Assembly (NCBI GenBank): GCA_903842845.1
Contig: CAIMNN010000395.1
Location: 1 to 7,754 of the forward strand
Reading direction: 5' to 3'
Length of the DNA stretch: 7,754 nt
DNA from: an uncultured Acidobacteriaceae bacterium
GTDB lineage: Bacteria > Acidobacteriota > Terriglobia > Terriglobales > Acidobacteriaceae
The position numbers and the translations under genes were made by a program. The notes under the pieces are model-generated. The model was given only the letters and a program-made list of their open reading frames with translations, had not been told where the DNA came from and ran no database searches. How positions within the stretch are numbered: the stretch's first letter is position 1; each line of letters opens with the position of its first letter. Positions 1 through 6,613 of the stretch are shown here, one piece after another.

Positions 1-1
1 C

Positions 2-607
2 AGCTTCTCTGACTTCGGCCGACCCAACCCCATCCTCGCCCTCGCCGCAGCCATTGAGACCATCGGCCGCATCCATCTGCCTGAGGAGCCGCGCTCCACG
101 CTCACGGTCGGCACCATCGATGGCGGGACGAGTGTGAATTCGATTCCGCAGTTCGCGCGCGCATCGGTCGACCTGCGCTCAACCAGCCCTCATCAGCTTG
201 TCCGCCTTGAGGTCGAGGTTAACCGCGCCGTTGAAGAAGCCGTCTCCGCCCACAACATCGAGCAGATCACAAAACCCAACTACAACCCCGACCGCGACCA
301 GCTCACCTTCTCGATTGAAAAGATCGGCGACCGCCCCGCAGGGCGACTGCCGCTCGACAGCCCTCTGCTTGAAGCGCTCCGCGCCGTCGACCGCCATCTC
401 GGTCTCAAGACCAGTCAGCGCCTCGGCTCAACCGACGCCAACATTCCGCTCTCCATCGGCGTCCCGTCGCTCTCACTCGGCGCAGGCGGCGAAGGCGGAG
501 GAGCGCACACGACGGCCGAGTGGTACTCCGCGCGCGGCCGCGAACTCGCCCTCAAACGCATACTTTTACTACTTCTGTCGATGACTGACTGGGCTGCTAT
601 CCAGTAA
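2..607 (+). CDS. M20-family metallopeptidase, C-terminal part (5' truncated by window edge)
   Basis: The reading frame is open from base 2 to the TAA at 605-607, so the gene enters from the left and only the last 201 residues are visible. They begin with the stretch SFSDFGRPNPILAL, typical of the start of the dimerisation (lid) domain in M20 peptidases of the PepT/ArgE/DapE type. An alpha/beta lid domain follows (GTIDGGTSVNSIPQFARASVD), then the return to the catalytic domain with STDAN near 428-442 and GGGAHTTAEWY near 497-529. The His in the last motif (506-508) is the expected C-terminal zinc ligand of the family. The other zinc ligands and the catalytic Glu lie outside the window, so substrate and intactness cannot be judged. 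Members hydrolyse peptide or N-acyl amide bonds using a two-zinc centre. An internal ATG at 134 falls inside the conserved domain and is not a start. The amidohydrolase gene follows after 41 bases, suggesting co-transcription. Confidence 0.85.
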   Translation, partial: SFSDFGRPNPILALAAAIETIGRIHLPEEPRSTLTVGTIDGGTSVNSIPQFARASVDLRSTSPHQLVRLEVEVNRAVEEAVSAHNIEQITKPNYNPDRDQLTFSIEKIGDRPAGRLPLDSPLLEALRAVDRHLGLKTSQRLGSTDANIPLSIGVPSLSLGAGGEGGGAHTTAEWYSARGRELALKRILLLLLSMTDWAAIQ

Positions 608-648
608 ATTTCTTGATAATCAGCCGCCCCTTGTGCCAGCATCCATAC

Positions 649-2382
649 ATGCGCCGCATATATCTCTTCGCCCTCGCCGCTCTCTTCATCTCCGCTTCCC
701 TCTTCGCCCAGGCCTCCAAGCCCGCCGCCGACCTCGTCTACATCAACGCCTGGATCTACACCGGCGAAGGCCTTTGGAACGGCCGCCCGCGCGTCGTTGA
801 CGCCATCGCCATCAAAGATGGCAAGGTGCTGGCCGTCGGCACCAACTCTGAAATTCAGAAGCTCGTAGACCCGCACACCGTCGTGCATGACCTCAGCGCG
901 CTCGGCGTCACCAAGCCCGGCGTCTACAGCGCCATCTACCCCGGCCTCAACGACGCGCACACGCACCTCGGTGGAGCAGGGCGAACCAAGCTGCACATTG
1001 ACTTGACCGGCACTCCGTCGCTTGAGGCGATGCTGAAGCAGGTTGGCGACGCAGCCAAGGCTGCGCCCGCCGGCCACTGGCTGATAGGTGGCAACTGGGA
1101 CCACACACTGTGGCAGAGGGTTGTGTTGCCGACGCGTCAGGACCTGGACAAGGTGACGGGCGAGCATCCGGCTTTTCTGGACCGCATTGACGGGCACATT
1201 GCGATTGCGAACACGGCGGCTTTGAAGGCTGCGGGGATAACGGGCAAGACGACTCCGCCCGAGGGCGGGGCGATTGATCTGGATTCGGCTGGCGAGCCGA
1301 CGGGAATTTTGCGCGAGTCGGCGCAGGAGCTGGTGTACAAGGTGATTCCGCCGCCGTCACACGACGAACGGGTCAAAGGCGCAGAGCTCACAATCTACGA
1401 CGCGCTCTCGCACGGCATCACATCAGTTCAGGATTTCAGCGACTGGCAGGATTTCCTCGTCTACGAAGAACTTGAAAAAGCCGGCAAACTCAATTTGCGA
1501 ATTTCTGAGTGGCTCCCCTTTCAGATGCCACTCGACCAGCTCATCAAGATGCGGGCGCACCATCCGATTGACGACCCTATGCTGCACACGGGGATGCTGA
1601 AGGGTTTTATGGACGGGTCGCTGGGCTCGCACACGGCCGCGCTGAAAGCTCCATACGCCGATGAGCCTAACAACTCCGGCCTGCCGCAGTTGACGCAGGA
1701 GGAGCTGAACAAAATGGCCGTCGAGCGCACCCGCGAGGGCTTCCAGCTCGGCTTCCACGCCATCGGCGACCGCGGTACAGCTATGGCGCTTGAGGCTTTC
1801 GAGCTTGCGCATCAGGATTGCGTTGCGCGCAAGAGCGCGTCCGAGTGCCTCAACCTGCGCGACCGCGTCGAACACGCGCAGGTCGTCGACCCCGCTGACA
1901 TTCCGCGCTTTGCGCGGCTCGGCGTCATCGCATCCATGCAGCCAAATCATCTGCTCACCGACATGAACTGGGCTGAAGACCGCCTCGGCCCCAAGCGCGC
2001 CGCTTACTCTTACGCGTGGAAGGCTTTCCTCAAGGCCGGCGCACCGCTCGCCTTCGGCACCGACTATCCGGTCGAACCCATCACGCCCTTCCGCGGCCTC
2101 TACGCCGCCGTCACACGCAAGAACGAAGCCGGAACCAAGACCTACTACCCGGAGAACCGCCTCACTCGCGGTGAAGCCCTGGCCGCGTACACGCAGGGCT
2201 CAGCGTATGCGGAGTTTGCCGAGAAGCACAAAGGCATGCTACTGCCCGGCTACGACGCCGACCTCGTCCTCTTCAACCTCGACCCCTACACTATCAACGA
2301 CCCGGATATTTTGAAGATCCAGGTTTTGGAGACTGTGGTGAATGGGAAGATTGTTTATCAGACTGAGCAGAAGGAAAAGTAA
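649..2382 (+). CDS. Exported amidohydrolase_3 (YtcJ-like) metal-dependent hydrolase
   Basis: This is a full-length 577-residue amidohydrolase of the amidohydrolase_3/YtcJ group, which hydrolyses C-N bonds (amides, formamides, cyclic ureides); the true substrate is unknown. Residues 1-22 form a signal peptide (MRRIYLFALAALF then ASLFAQA), so the enzyme probably acts in the periplasm. Visible metal-site motifs are DAHTH (His104, His106), LKGFMDGS with the likely carboxylated Lys318, FHAIGDRG (His370), EHAQ (His409) and FGTDYPVEP (Asp472). The C-terminal PGYDADLVLFNLDP and VNGKIVY close the composite beta-sandwich typical of the superfamily. I chose the ATG at 649 because it starts a clean signal peptide; a TTG at 613 would add 12 residues that spoil it. 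No good Shine-Dalgarno precedes 649. The gene lies 41 bases after the M20 peptidase and probably shares its transcript; a GATAAT at 615-620 has no matching -35. Codon choice changes sharply around 1111-1370 (see findings). Confidence 0.9.
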   Translation: MRRIYLFALAALFISASLFAQASKPAADLVYINAWIYTGEGLWNGRPRVVDAIAIKDGKVLAVGTNSEIQKLVDPHTVVHDLSALGVTKPGVYSAIYPGLNDAHTHLGGAGRTKLHIDLTGTPSLEAMLKQVGDAAKAAPAGHWLIGGNWDHTLWQRVVLPTRQDLDKVTGEHPAFLDRIDGHIAIANTAALKAAGITGKTTPPEGGAIDLDSAGEPTGILRESAQELVYKVIPPPSHDERVKGAELTIYDALSHGITSVQDFSDWQDFLVYEELEKAGKLNLRISEWLPFQMPLDQLIKMRAHHPIDDPMLHTGMLKGFMDGSLGSHTAALKAPYADEPNNSGLPQLTQEELNKMAVERTREGFQLGFHAIGDRGTAMALEAFELAHQDCVARKSASECLNLRDRVEHAQVVDPADIPRFARLGVIASMQPNHLLTDMNWAEDRLGPKRAAYSYAWKAFLKAGAPLAFGTDYPVEPITPFRGLYAAVTRKNEAGTKTYYPENRLTRGEALAAYTQGSAYAEFAEKHKGMLLPGYDADLVLFNLDPYTINDPDILKIQVLETVVNGKIVYQTEQKEK

Positions 2383-2412
2383 TTCGGGCTAAGCTACGTG
2401 ATTATTTTGTAT

Positions 2413-2439
2413 CCCACATGCCAACTTCAGGCATGTGGG
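2413..2439. repeat. Perfect 10-bp stem-loop, possible REP-like dispersed element
   Basis: CCCACATGCC (2413-2422) and GGCATGTGGG (2430-2439) are perfect inverted arms around the 7-base loop AACTTCA, with a further T-G wobble outside. The right arm runs on into GGCACCC. There is no T-run on either side, so it is a poor intrinsic terminator. It sits between the convergence-free amidohydrolase and permease genes. My impression from related acidobacterial genomes is that hairpins ending in a GTGGGGCACCC motif recur between genes, which would make this a REP-type element, but one copy in this window cannot prove that. Confidence 0.5.
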
Positions 2440-2500
2440 GCACCCGGCATCAGTCGTGATAAATCCTGATACACGCTGCAATTGATGAAATAATCAAAAA

Positions 2501-3421
2501 ATGTCTCCGCGCTTGCGTGCCTATTTCTGGATGATCGTGGTTGTTGCCAACTGGGGCACGACGTTCGTCATCGTCAAGGCCGCGCTAAGTGATTGCACAC
2601 CAGCGACATACAACCTCATACGCATGGTTTTCGCGTTTTGCGCTTTGGTTGTAATTTACCGAAAAGAGCTGAAAAAACAGAGCTGGCGGCATATCGGTTG
2701 GGGCGCGCTGGTTGGTCTATGTTTAGCCCTCGGTTACCAATTCCAGACAACCGGCCTCGCGCGTACAACCCCATCAAAATCAGCATTTATCACCGGCATG
2801 GTGGTCGTTTTAGTGCCGCTGTTCGCGGCCATTCCGGGCCTGCGGCCTCCCGGTTCCCGCTCCCCGCACTGGAACGCCTGGCTCGGCGCCTCTATCGCGT
2901 TCATGGGAATAGTCTTACTCACCGCCGCGCCGGCCGGAGGGGCTGGATTTTTGCCTGATTTCGCCTCCATCAACCTAGGCGACCTGCTCACCTTCGGCTG
3001 CGCCATCGGCTTCACTTTGCACTGTTTAGCCCTAGGCCACGCTTCACCCAAGATTGGCTTCCGCCCGCTCGCCGTGATGCAGGTCGGCTTCAGCGCGCTG
3101 TTTATGGCCGCCAGTTTGCCCTTCATCGAGCACCCGCAAATCACTCTCACGCCTAGACTTATTATCGCATTGACCATCTCGGCGCTGGTTTCGACGGCGT
3201 TTGCGTTTTCGGTACAGAGCTGGGCGCAGACGATTCTCCCGCCCACACACACCGCATTAATCATGACGTTGGAACCTGTTTTCGCCTGGCTGACCTCGTA
3301 CATCTTCCTCGCCGAGCGCTTCGGCAGCCGCCAACTGGCCGGAGCCCTGCTGATTCTAGTTGGAATCTGTTTGACCGAGTTCATCCCCCAGCCACACCTG
3401 CCCACGGCCCACGAGGCTTGA
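2501..3421 (+). CDS. EamA/DMT-superfamily permease
   Basis: The 306-residue product is an integral membrane protein of the drug/metabolite transporter superfamily, with two EamA repeats of about five helices each. Family members export amino acids, metabolites or drugs; the substrate cannot be read from the sequence. The first repeat starts with YFWMIVVVANWGTTFVIVKAAL (residues 8-29), with the usual W-G-x-x-F signature, and continues through GALVGLCLALGYQFQTTGLARTTPSKSAFITG, the classic EamA pattern before helix 4. The second repeat spans about 158-294 and contains ALIMTLEPVFAWLTSYIFLAERF, the conserved P-E-x-x-A/F helix 9 region. Length and helix count match the family. The ATG at 2501 follows an A-rich run (CAAAAA) with no clear Shine-Dalgarno. 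Gene neighbours give no substrate hint. It is preceded by a 118-base spacer with the stem-loop at 2413-2439 and followed by a probable terminator, so it is likely transcribed alone. Confidence 0.9.
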   Translation: MSPRLRAYFWMIVVVANWGTTFVIVKAALSDCTPATYNLIRMVFAFCALVVIYRKELKKQSWRHIGWGALVGLCLALGYQFQTTGLARTTPSKSAFITGMVVVLVPLFAAIPGLRPPGSRSPHWNAWLGASIAFMGIVLLTAAPAGGAGFLPDFASINLGDLLTFGCAIGFTLHCLALGHASPKIGFRPLAVMQVGFSALFMAASLPFIEHPQITLTPRLIIALTISALVSTAFAFSVQSWAQTILPPTHTALIMTLEPVFAWLTSYIFLAERFGSRQLAGALLILVGICLTEFIPQPHLPTAHEA

Positions 3422-3429
3422 CGCTCGCG

Positions 3430-3462
3430 CCGCAAACAGTTTGCGACACTTTGCGGATTTTT
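3430..3462 (+). terminator. Probable intrinsic terminator after the EamA permease
   Basis: CCGCAAA (3430-3436) pairs with TTTGCGG (3450-3456), followed by A and TTTTT (3458-3462). The 7-bp stem has a 13-base loop. The left arm can instead pair with a nearer TTTGCG copy at 3440-3445 through a 3-base loop, giving two mutually exclusive hairpins; only the distal one abuts the T-run. The position, 9 bases after the permease stop codon, fits transcription termination. Confidence 0.6.
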
Positions 3463-3566
3463 ACGTCTAGTTGTGTAGAAGTGCGTCCTCCGGCCTCCGG
3501 TTTGACCGCCTTCTATACTGGTTGAAGTTGAATTTTTTCTCATCCGAGCCTTCCGGCTCCAATTCC

Positions 3567-5225
3567 ATGAGGTTGAAAGAAAAAATGAAATCTTTGTTTG
3601 CAAGACTGTACAGCCGCCGCATGACGTCGGTCTTTACCCTTCTTGGAACACTTACCTTGGTAGTCGTTATCGGCTCCTACGCGGCACATGGTGTGCGCGG
3701 CAGTGAGCAGCAGCAGGCCGGGGCCGGCGATGCCACGCCGCTGAAGATAGTCAACTCCAAGGTCCCAGAGAATGACTTTGTCCGCATAGCCAAGGAAGTT
3801 GGCCCGGCAGTGGTCAACATCAACACGCGCACGCTGCCCAAGCAGGGCAAAAACAAGCTGCGCCACTTCAATCCCCACGGCCAGCAAGGTATCCCGGCCC
3901 TTCCGAACCCGGACGACGAGGAGCAGAACGGCCAGGGTGGCCAAGGTGGCCAACAGGATATGCCTGACATTCTGAAGCGCTTCTTCGGCGGTCAGATGCC
4001 CGACATGGAACAACCCGATGACCAGGTGCGCGAGTCGCTCGGTTCCGGCTTCATCGTTGACTCCAAGGGCTACATCATCACCAACAATCATGTGATCGAG
4101 AAGGCCGACAAGATCTACGTCAAGCTTTCGACCGACCCGGACAACGACGACCCCGGACGCCCGGCGCGCGTTATCGGCACGGACAAGGCGACGGATATCG
4201 CTGTCATCAAGATAGACACAACCACGCCGCTGCCGACGATCAAGATAGGCAACTCTGATACGACAAACGTCGGCGATTGGGTTGAGGCCATCGGCAGCCC
4301 GTTTGCACTTTCGCAGACTGTGACGGCGGGCATCATCTCGGCGAAGAATCGGACGATTGAGCCGGGAGCGACGGGACAGTTCCAGCACTTCATCCAGACT
4401 GACGCAGCGATCAATCCAGGCAACTCGGGCGGACCGCTGTTGAACATGAACGGCGAAGTGATCGGCATGAACACGGCGATCTTCACGCAGTCGGCAGGCT
4501 ACCAGGGCATTGGGTTCGCCATGCCGTCGAACACGATTGTCGCAATCTACAACGACCTGATTGGGCCAACGCACAAGGTTGTACGCGGGTCGATCGGCAT
4601 TCAGTTCAAGGAAGGCGTTTCGAGCGCGGTAGGCCGCGTTTACGGCTTCAAGAACGGCGTCATCATCAGCTCGGTGACGGCGAATGCACCTGCTGAAAAG
4701 GCTGGGCTCAAATCCGGTGACATCATTGTCAGCATCGACGGCCGAAACATCAAGGACGGCGATGATCTGGTCAACGATATCGCCAGCCGCAGGCCGGGCT
4801 CGACGATACGCCTCGGTTACTTGCGCGATGGCAAGGAAGAAACGACAACCGTTTCCATCGGCGACCGCGACAAGATATTTGCCGAGGTCGACAAGACCGA
4901 GGTCAACAACAATCCTGAAGAGAAGGCCGACCCCGGCGAAGCCAAACTCGGCGTCGTGGTTCGCGATATCTCTTCCGCAACGGCAGATAAGCTGAAGGTG
5001 AGCGGCGTTTCGATTCAGTCAGTCCGCGCCGGTTCGTTTGCTGACCTGCAAGGCCTTGCGCCGGGTCTGGTCATCACGCGCATCAACCGCCAGGCCACGC
5101 CGAATAAAGATGCTTTCAACTCAGTCGTCAGCAAGCTGAAGTCTGGCGATGACGTTGTGTTTGAGATCATCGACCCGCGTCAACCGCAGGCCGGAACCAA
5201 CTACATCGGCGGCACGTTGCAATAA
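3567..5225 (+). CDS. HtrA/Deg-family serine protease, membrane-anchored, two PDZ domains
   Basis: This 552-residue product is a trypsin-like periplasmic protease of the DegP/DegQ/HtrA (S1C) family, which degrades or chaperones misfolded envelope proteins. A basic N-terminus and one hydrophobic segment (about residues 19-41, SVFTLLGTLTLVVVIGSYAA) act as membrane anchor or uncleaved signal. The catalytic triad is complete: His175 in NNHV, Asp210 in TDIAV, and Ser287 in NPGNSGGPL. PDZ1 covers roughly 340-435, with GVIISSVTANAPAEKAGLKSGD, and PDZ2 roughly 459-552, more divergent (GLAPGLVITRIN). Before the protease core, about residues 85-150, lies a low-complexity Gly/Gln/Asp-rich stretch (NGQGGQGGQQ), in the place of the LA loop region. 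The start is uncertain: ATG at 3567 or, 18 bases on, ATG at 3585, which has a GAGG about 11 bases upstream; a TTG at 3471 is unlikely because it adds an untypical leader. The product could be called DegQ- or MucD-like; I give no symbol because the family has several paralogues per genome. Confidence 0.93.
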   Translation: MRLKEKMKSLFARLYSRRMTSVFTLLGTLTLVVVIGSYAAHGVRGSEQQQAGAGDATPLKIVNSKVPENDFVRIAKEVGPAVVNINTRTLPKQGKNKLRHFNPHGQQGIPALPNPDDEEQNGQGGQGGQQDMPDILKRFFGGQMPDMEQPDDQVRESLGSGFIVDSKGYIITNNHVIEKADKIYVKLSTDPDNDDPGRPARVIGTDKATDIAVIKIDTTTPLPTIKIGNSDTTNVGDWVEAIGSPFALSQTVTAGIISAKNRTIEPGATGQFQHFIQTDAAINPGNSGGPLLNMNGEVIGMNTAIFTQSAGYQGIGFAMPSNTIVAIYNDLIGPTHKVVRGSIGIQFKEGVSSAVGRVYGFKNGVIISSVTANAPAEKAGLKSGDIIVSIDGRNIKDGDDLVNDIASRRPGSTIRLGYLRDGKEETTTVSIGDRDKIFAEVDKTEVNNNPEEKADPGEAKLGVVVRDISSATADKLKVSGVSIQSVRAGSFADLQGLAPGLVITRINRQATPNKDAFNSVVSKLKSGDDVVFEIIDPRQPQAGTNYIGGTLQ

Positions 5226-5241
5226 ATTGCATTGAATCAAC

Positions 5242-5283
5242 TGACTGCTTGTGCGGAGAAAGCAAGCTCTGCACAAGCAGTCA
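5242..5283. other. Long 17-bp hairpin after the HtrA gene, no U-tract
   Basis: Bases 5242-5254 (TGACTGCTTGTGC) pair perfectly with 5271-5283 (GCACAAGCAGTCA). The stem extends inward through G-T and three Watson-Crick pairs (GGAG with CTCT), leaving the 8-base loop AAAGCAAG. It begins 17 bases past the HtrA stop codon. On the + strand an A-run (5284-5288) follows it, not a T-run, and the left flank read on the other strand is not a T-run either. It may stabilise the 3' end of the htrA mRNA or act as a weak or factor-dependent terminator. Confidence 0.6.
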
Positions 5284-5435
5284 AAAAATATGAATACTTA
5301 ATTAAATAGCGACATTCAATCTCTAACGAAATTTACATCCACTGCGGATTTCATTCTCGACAGTTTAATGAGCAATATGACACACTCATGTGCACTGGTC
5401 AGCGGCATCAATGCGACACAGAAGGAGAAAAGAAG
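5284..5435 (+). other. AT-rich leader region before the DUF3761 gene
   Basis: This spacer is clearly richer in A and T than the coding DNA around it, notably near 5284-5310 and 5321-5340, so it probably carries the promoter of the next gene. TTTACA at 5332-5337 is a good -35 match, but no -10 box lies at the right distance, so I place no promoter. It ends in the Shine-Dalgarno AAGGAG (5422-5427), 8 bases before the ATG at 5436, which fixes that start. An in-frame ATG at 5388 lacks such a site and would put extra residues before the signal peptide. Confidence 0.5.
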
Positions 5436-6473
5436 ATGAAGAAGATTGTAAGTACATTTGCACTCATCGCTGCGCTTTCAATACCCGCTCTTTGCGTTGC
5501 ACAGGCTCCAGCCGGTGCGCCAACTGGTTCAACGGCACAATGCAATGATGGCACCTACTTCAGTGGAGCAACCAAGTCTGGCGCCTGCCGCGGACATCAA
5601 GGCGTGAAGACGTGGTGGGGTGCTGCGGGTTCGACGACAACTCCAGCCGCGACGACTACCAAGACGAAGGAAAAGGCGAATCAGACAAAGTCTACCGAGA
5701 CTACTACGCCGAAAACTGCTGAAAAGACCAAGACGACAACGGCAACTGCGTCAACTGGACAGGCACCGGCCGGAGCGCCAGCAGGTTCAACCGCACAGTG
5801 CAATGATGGCACCTACTTCAGTGGAGCAACCAAGTCGGGCGCGTGCCGCGGACATCAAGGCGTGAAGACGTGGTGGGGTGCTGCGGGTTCGACGTCTCCT
5901 GCTGCGACGACTGAAAAGACGAAGTCTACTGAGACTACTACGACGACAGCCGCTGAAAAAACCAAGGCGACTACGGCAACTGCGCCAACTGGACAGGCCC
6001 CGGCCGGAGCACCGGCAGGTTCAACCGGACTTTGCAACGATGGCACATATTACAGTGGCGCAACCAAATCGGGCGCCTGCCGCGGACATAAGGGAGTGAA
6101 GGATTGGTGGGGTGGCGCAAGTGCGGCCGCTGCACCGGCTGCGACAACACCGGCCAAGACGACACCCGCACCGGCAACGACTCCTGTAGCACCTGCAACA
6201 ACACCTGCACCCGCAGCTACTCAGAGCGCAACACCCGCGCCTGCAAGCAGCCCGGCAACAGAGACCAAGGGTACTTCAACGAGAACGCCTTTGAAAGACA
6301 TCCCGCAAGCTCCAGGCGGCGGACCGGGACTAGTCTGGCTTAACACGGCTTCGAATGTTTATCACTGCCCCGGCGCCGAGTACTACGGCAAGACGAAGGC
6401 CGGCAAGTACATGACCGAGGCACAGGCTCAGGCAGCCGGCGCACATAACGAAGGCGGCAAGCCGTGCAAGTAA
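5436..6473 (+). CDS. Exported triple-repeat DUF3761-like protein with extra Cys-containing C-terminal domain
   Basis: The 345-residue product starts with a clear signal peptide, MKKIVSTFALIAALSIPALCVA, probably cut after Ala22; Cys20 is not in a proper lipobox. The mature protein is modular. Three near-identical units begin at Gln23, Gln109 and Gln187 and follow the pattern APAGAPxGST-x-x-CNDGTY-x-SGATKSGACRGH-x-GVK-x-WWG, each with two Cys (36/51, 122/137, 200/215). The C-DGTY...G-C-GH-GV-W pattern matches my memory of DUF3761, a small family of unknown function in exported bacterial proteins. Linkers are rich in Thr, Lys, Ala and Glu after units 1 and 2, and in Pro, Ala and Thr after unit 3. 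A different domain (about 293-345, GPGLVWLNTASNVYHCPGAEYYG...) carries Cys311 and Cys344. Paired Cys in each unit suggest disulfides or metal binding (inference). The role is unknown; a surface or wall-associated role is possible. The start is fixed by AAGGAG 8 bases upstream. Confidence 0.85.
   Translation: MKKIVSTFALIAALSIPALCVAQAPAGAPTGSTAQCNDGTYFSGATKSGACRGHQGVKTWWGAAGSTTTPAATTTKTKEKANQTKSTETTTPKTAEKTKTTTATASTGQAPAGAPAGSTAQCNDGTYFSGATKSGACRGHQGVKTWWGAAGSTSPAATTEKTKSTETTTTTAAEKTKATTATAPTGQAPAGAPAGSTGLCNDGTYYSGATKSGACRGHKGVKDWWGGASAAAAPAATTPAKTTPAPATTPVAPATTPAPAATQSATPAPASSPATETKGTSTRTPLKDIPQAPGGGPGLVWLNTASNVYHCPGAEYYGKTKAGKYMTEAQAQAAGAHNEGGKPCK
5502..5636 (+). repeat. In-gene repeat unit 1 (DUF3761-like)
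   Basis: This 135-base unit lies inside the exported repeat protein and encodes QAPAGAPTGSTAQC through WWGAAGST. It repeats at 5760-5894, a period of 258 bases including the linker. Over the 111 bases from 5526 the two copies differ at only 4 sites, all synonymous (ACG/ACC, CAA/CAG, TCT/TCG, GCC/GCG). Confidence 0.9.
5760..5894 (+). repeat. In-gene repeat unit 2 (DUF3761-like)
   Basis: This is the second copy of the 135-base unit, almost identical to unit 1. The linker after it is 24 bases shorter than the one after unit 1, a whole number of codons (8), and keeps the same Thr/Lys/Glu-rich character and the ending TATAPTG. Confidence 0.9.
5994..6119 (+). repeat. In-gene repeat unit 3 (DUF3761-like), diverged
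   Basis: This third copy starts 234 bases after unit 2 begins. It keeps both Cys and the CNDGTY, SGATKSGACRGH and GVK-WWG blocks but has amino-acid changes (AQC to GLC, F to Y, Q to K, T to D) and ends in GGASAAAA. It is therefore the older or less constrained copy. The Pro/Ala/Thr linker begins directly after it. Confidence 0.85.
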
Positions 6474-6486
6474 TTTACTAACAACT

Positions 6487-6528
6487 TGAGGAGCCACGGT
6501 GAGAGGAAAATCAAGCCGTGGTTCCTTG
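6487..6528. terminator. Hairpin after the DUF3761 gene, weak terminator candidate
   Basis: GGAGCCACGG (6490-6499) pairs with CCGTGGTTCC (6516-6525) with one G-T pair, and weaker pairs extend it on both ends; the loop is about 14 bases. It begins 14 bases past the stop codon at 6473. No real T-run follows (TTGCACC), so an intrinsic terminator is only possible. It could equally be an mRNA-stabilising structure or part of the leader of the next small gene. Confidence 0.4.
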
Positions 6529-6613
6529 CACCAACTACACGCTGCACGCAATGGATTGATGCAACCATTCCTAAGCTGCGCCCAAAAAAGAGATCACAAT
6601 CAAGGAGATGGAC

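Noticed and set aside
415..1197. 260-codon open frame on the minus strand
   Set aside because: It lies opposite the M20 and amidohydrolase genes, which show conserved motifs across the same bases; a GC-rich antisense shadow.
3502..3519. TTGACC and TATACT upstream of HtrA as a promoter
   Set aside because: The two boxes are only 6 bases apart, and no -35 match stands 16-18 bases before TATACT. The HtrA promoter is not placed.
2734..3603. 289-codon open frame on the minus strand
   Set aside because: Antisense to the permease and to the HtrA leader; it crosses the terminator and has no family resemblance.
3540..4574. 344-codon open frame on the minus strand
   Set aside because: Antisense to the HtrA protease core with its full catalytic motifs; Arg/Val/Asp-rich composition typical of a shadow frame.
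5502..6119. Regularly spaced repeats as a possible CRISPR array
   Set aside because: Units are 135 bases long, in frame and protein-coding with synonymous differences; spacers are low-complexity codon runs.
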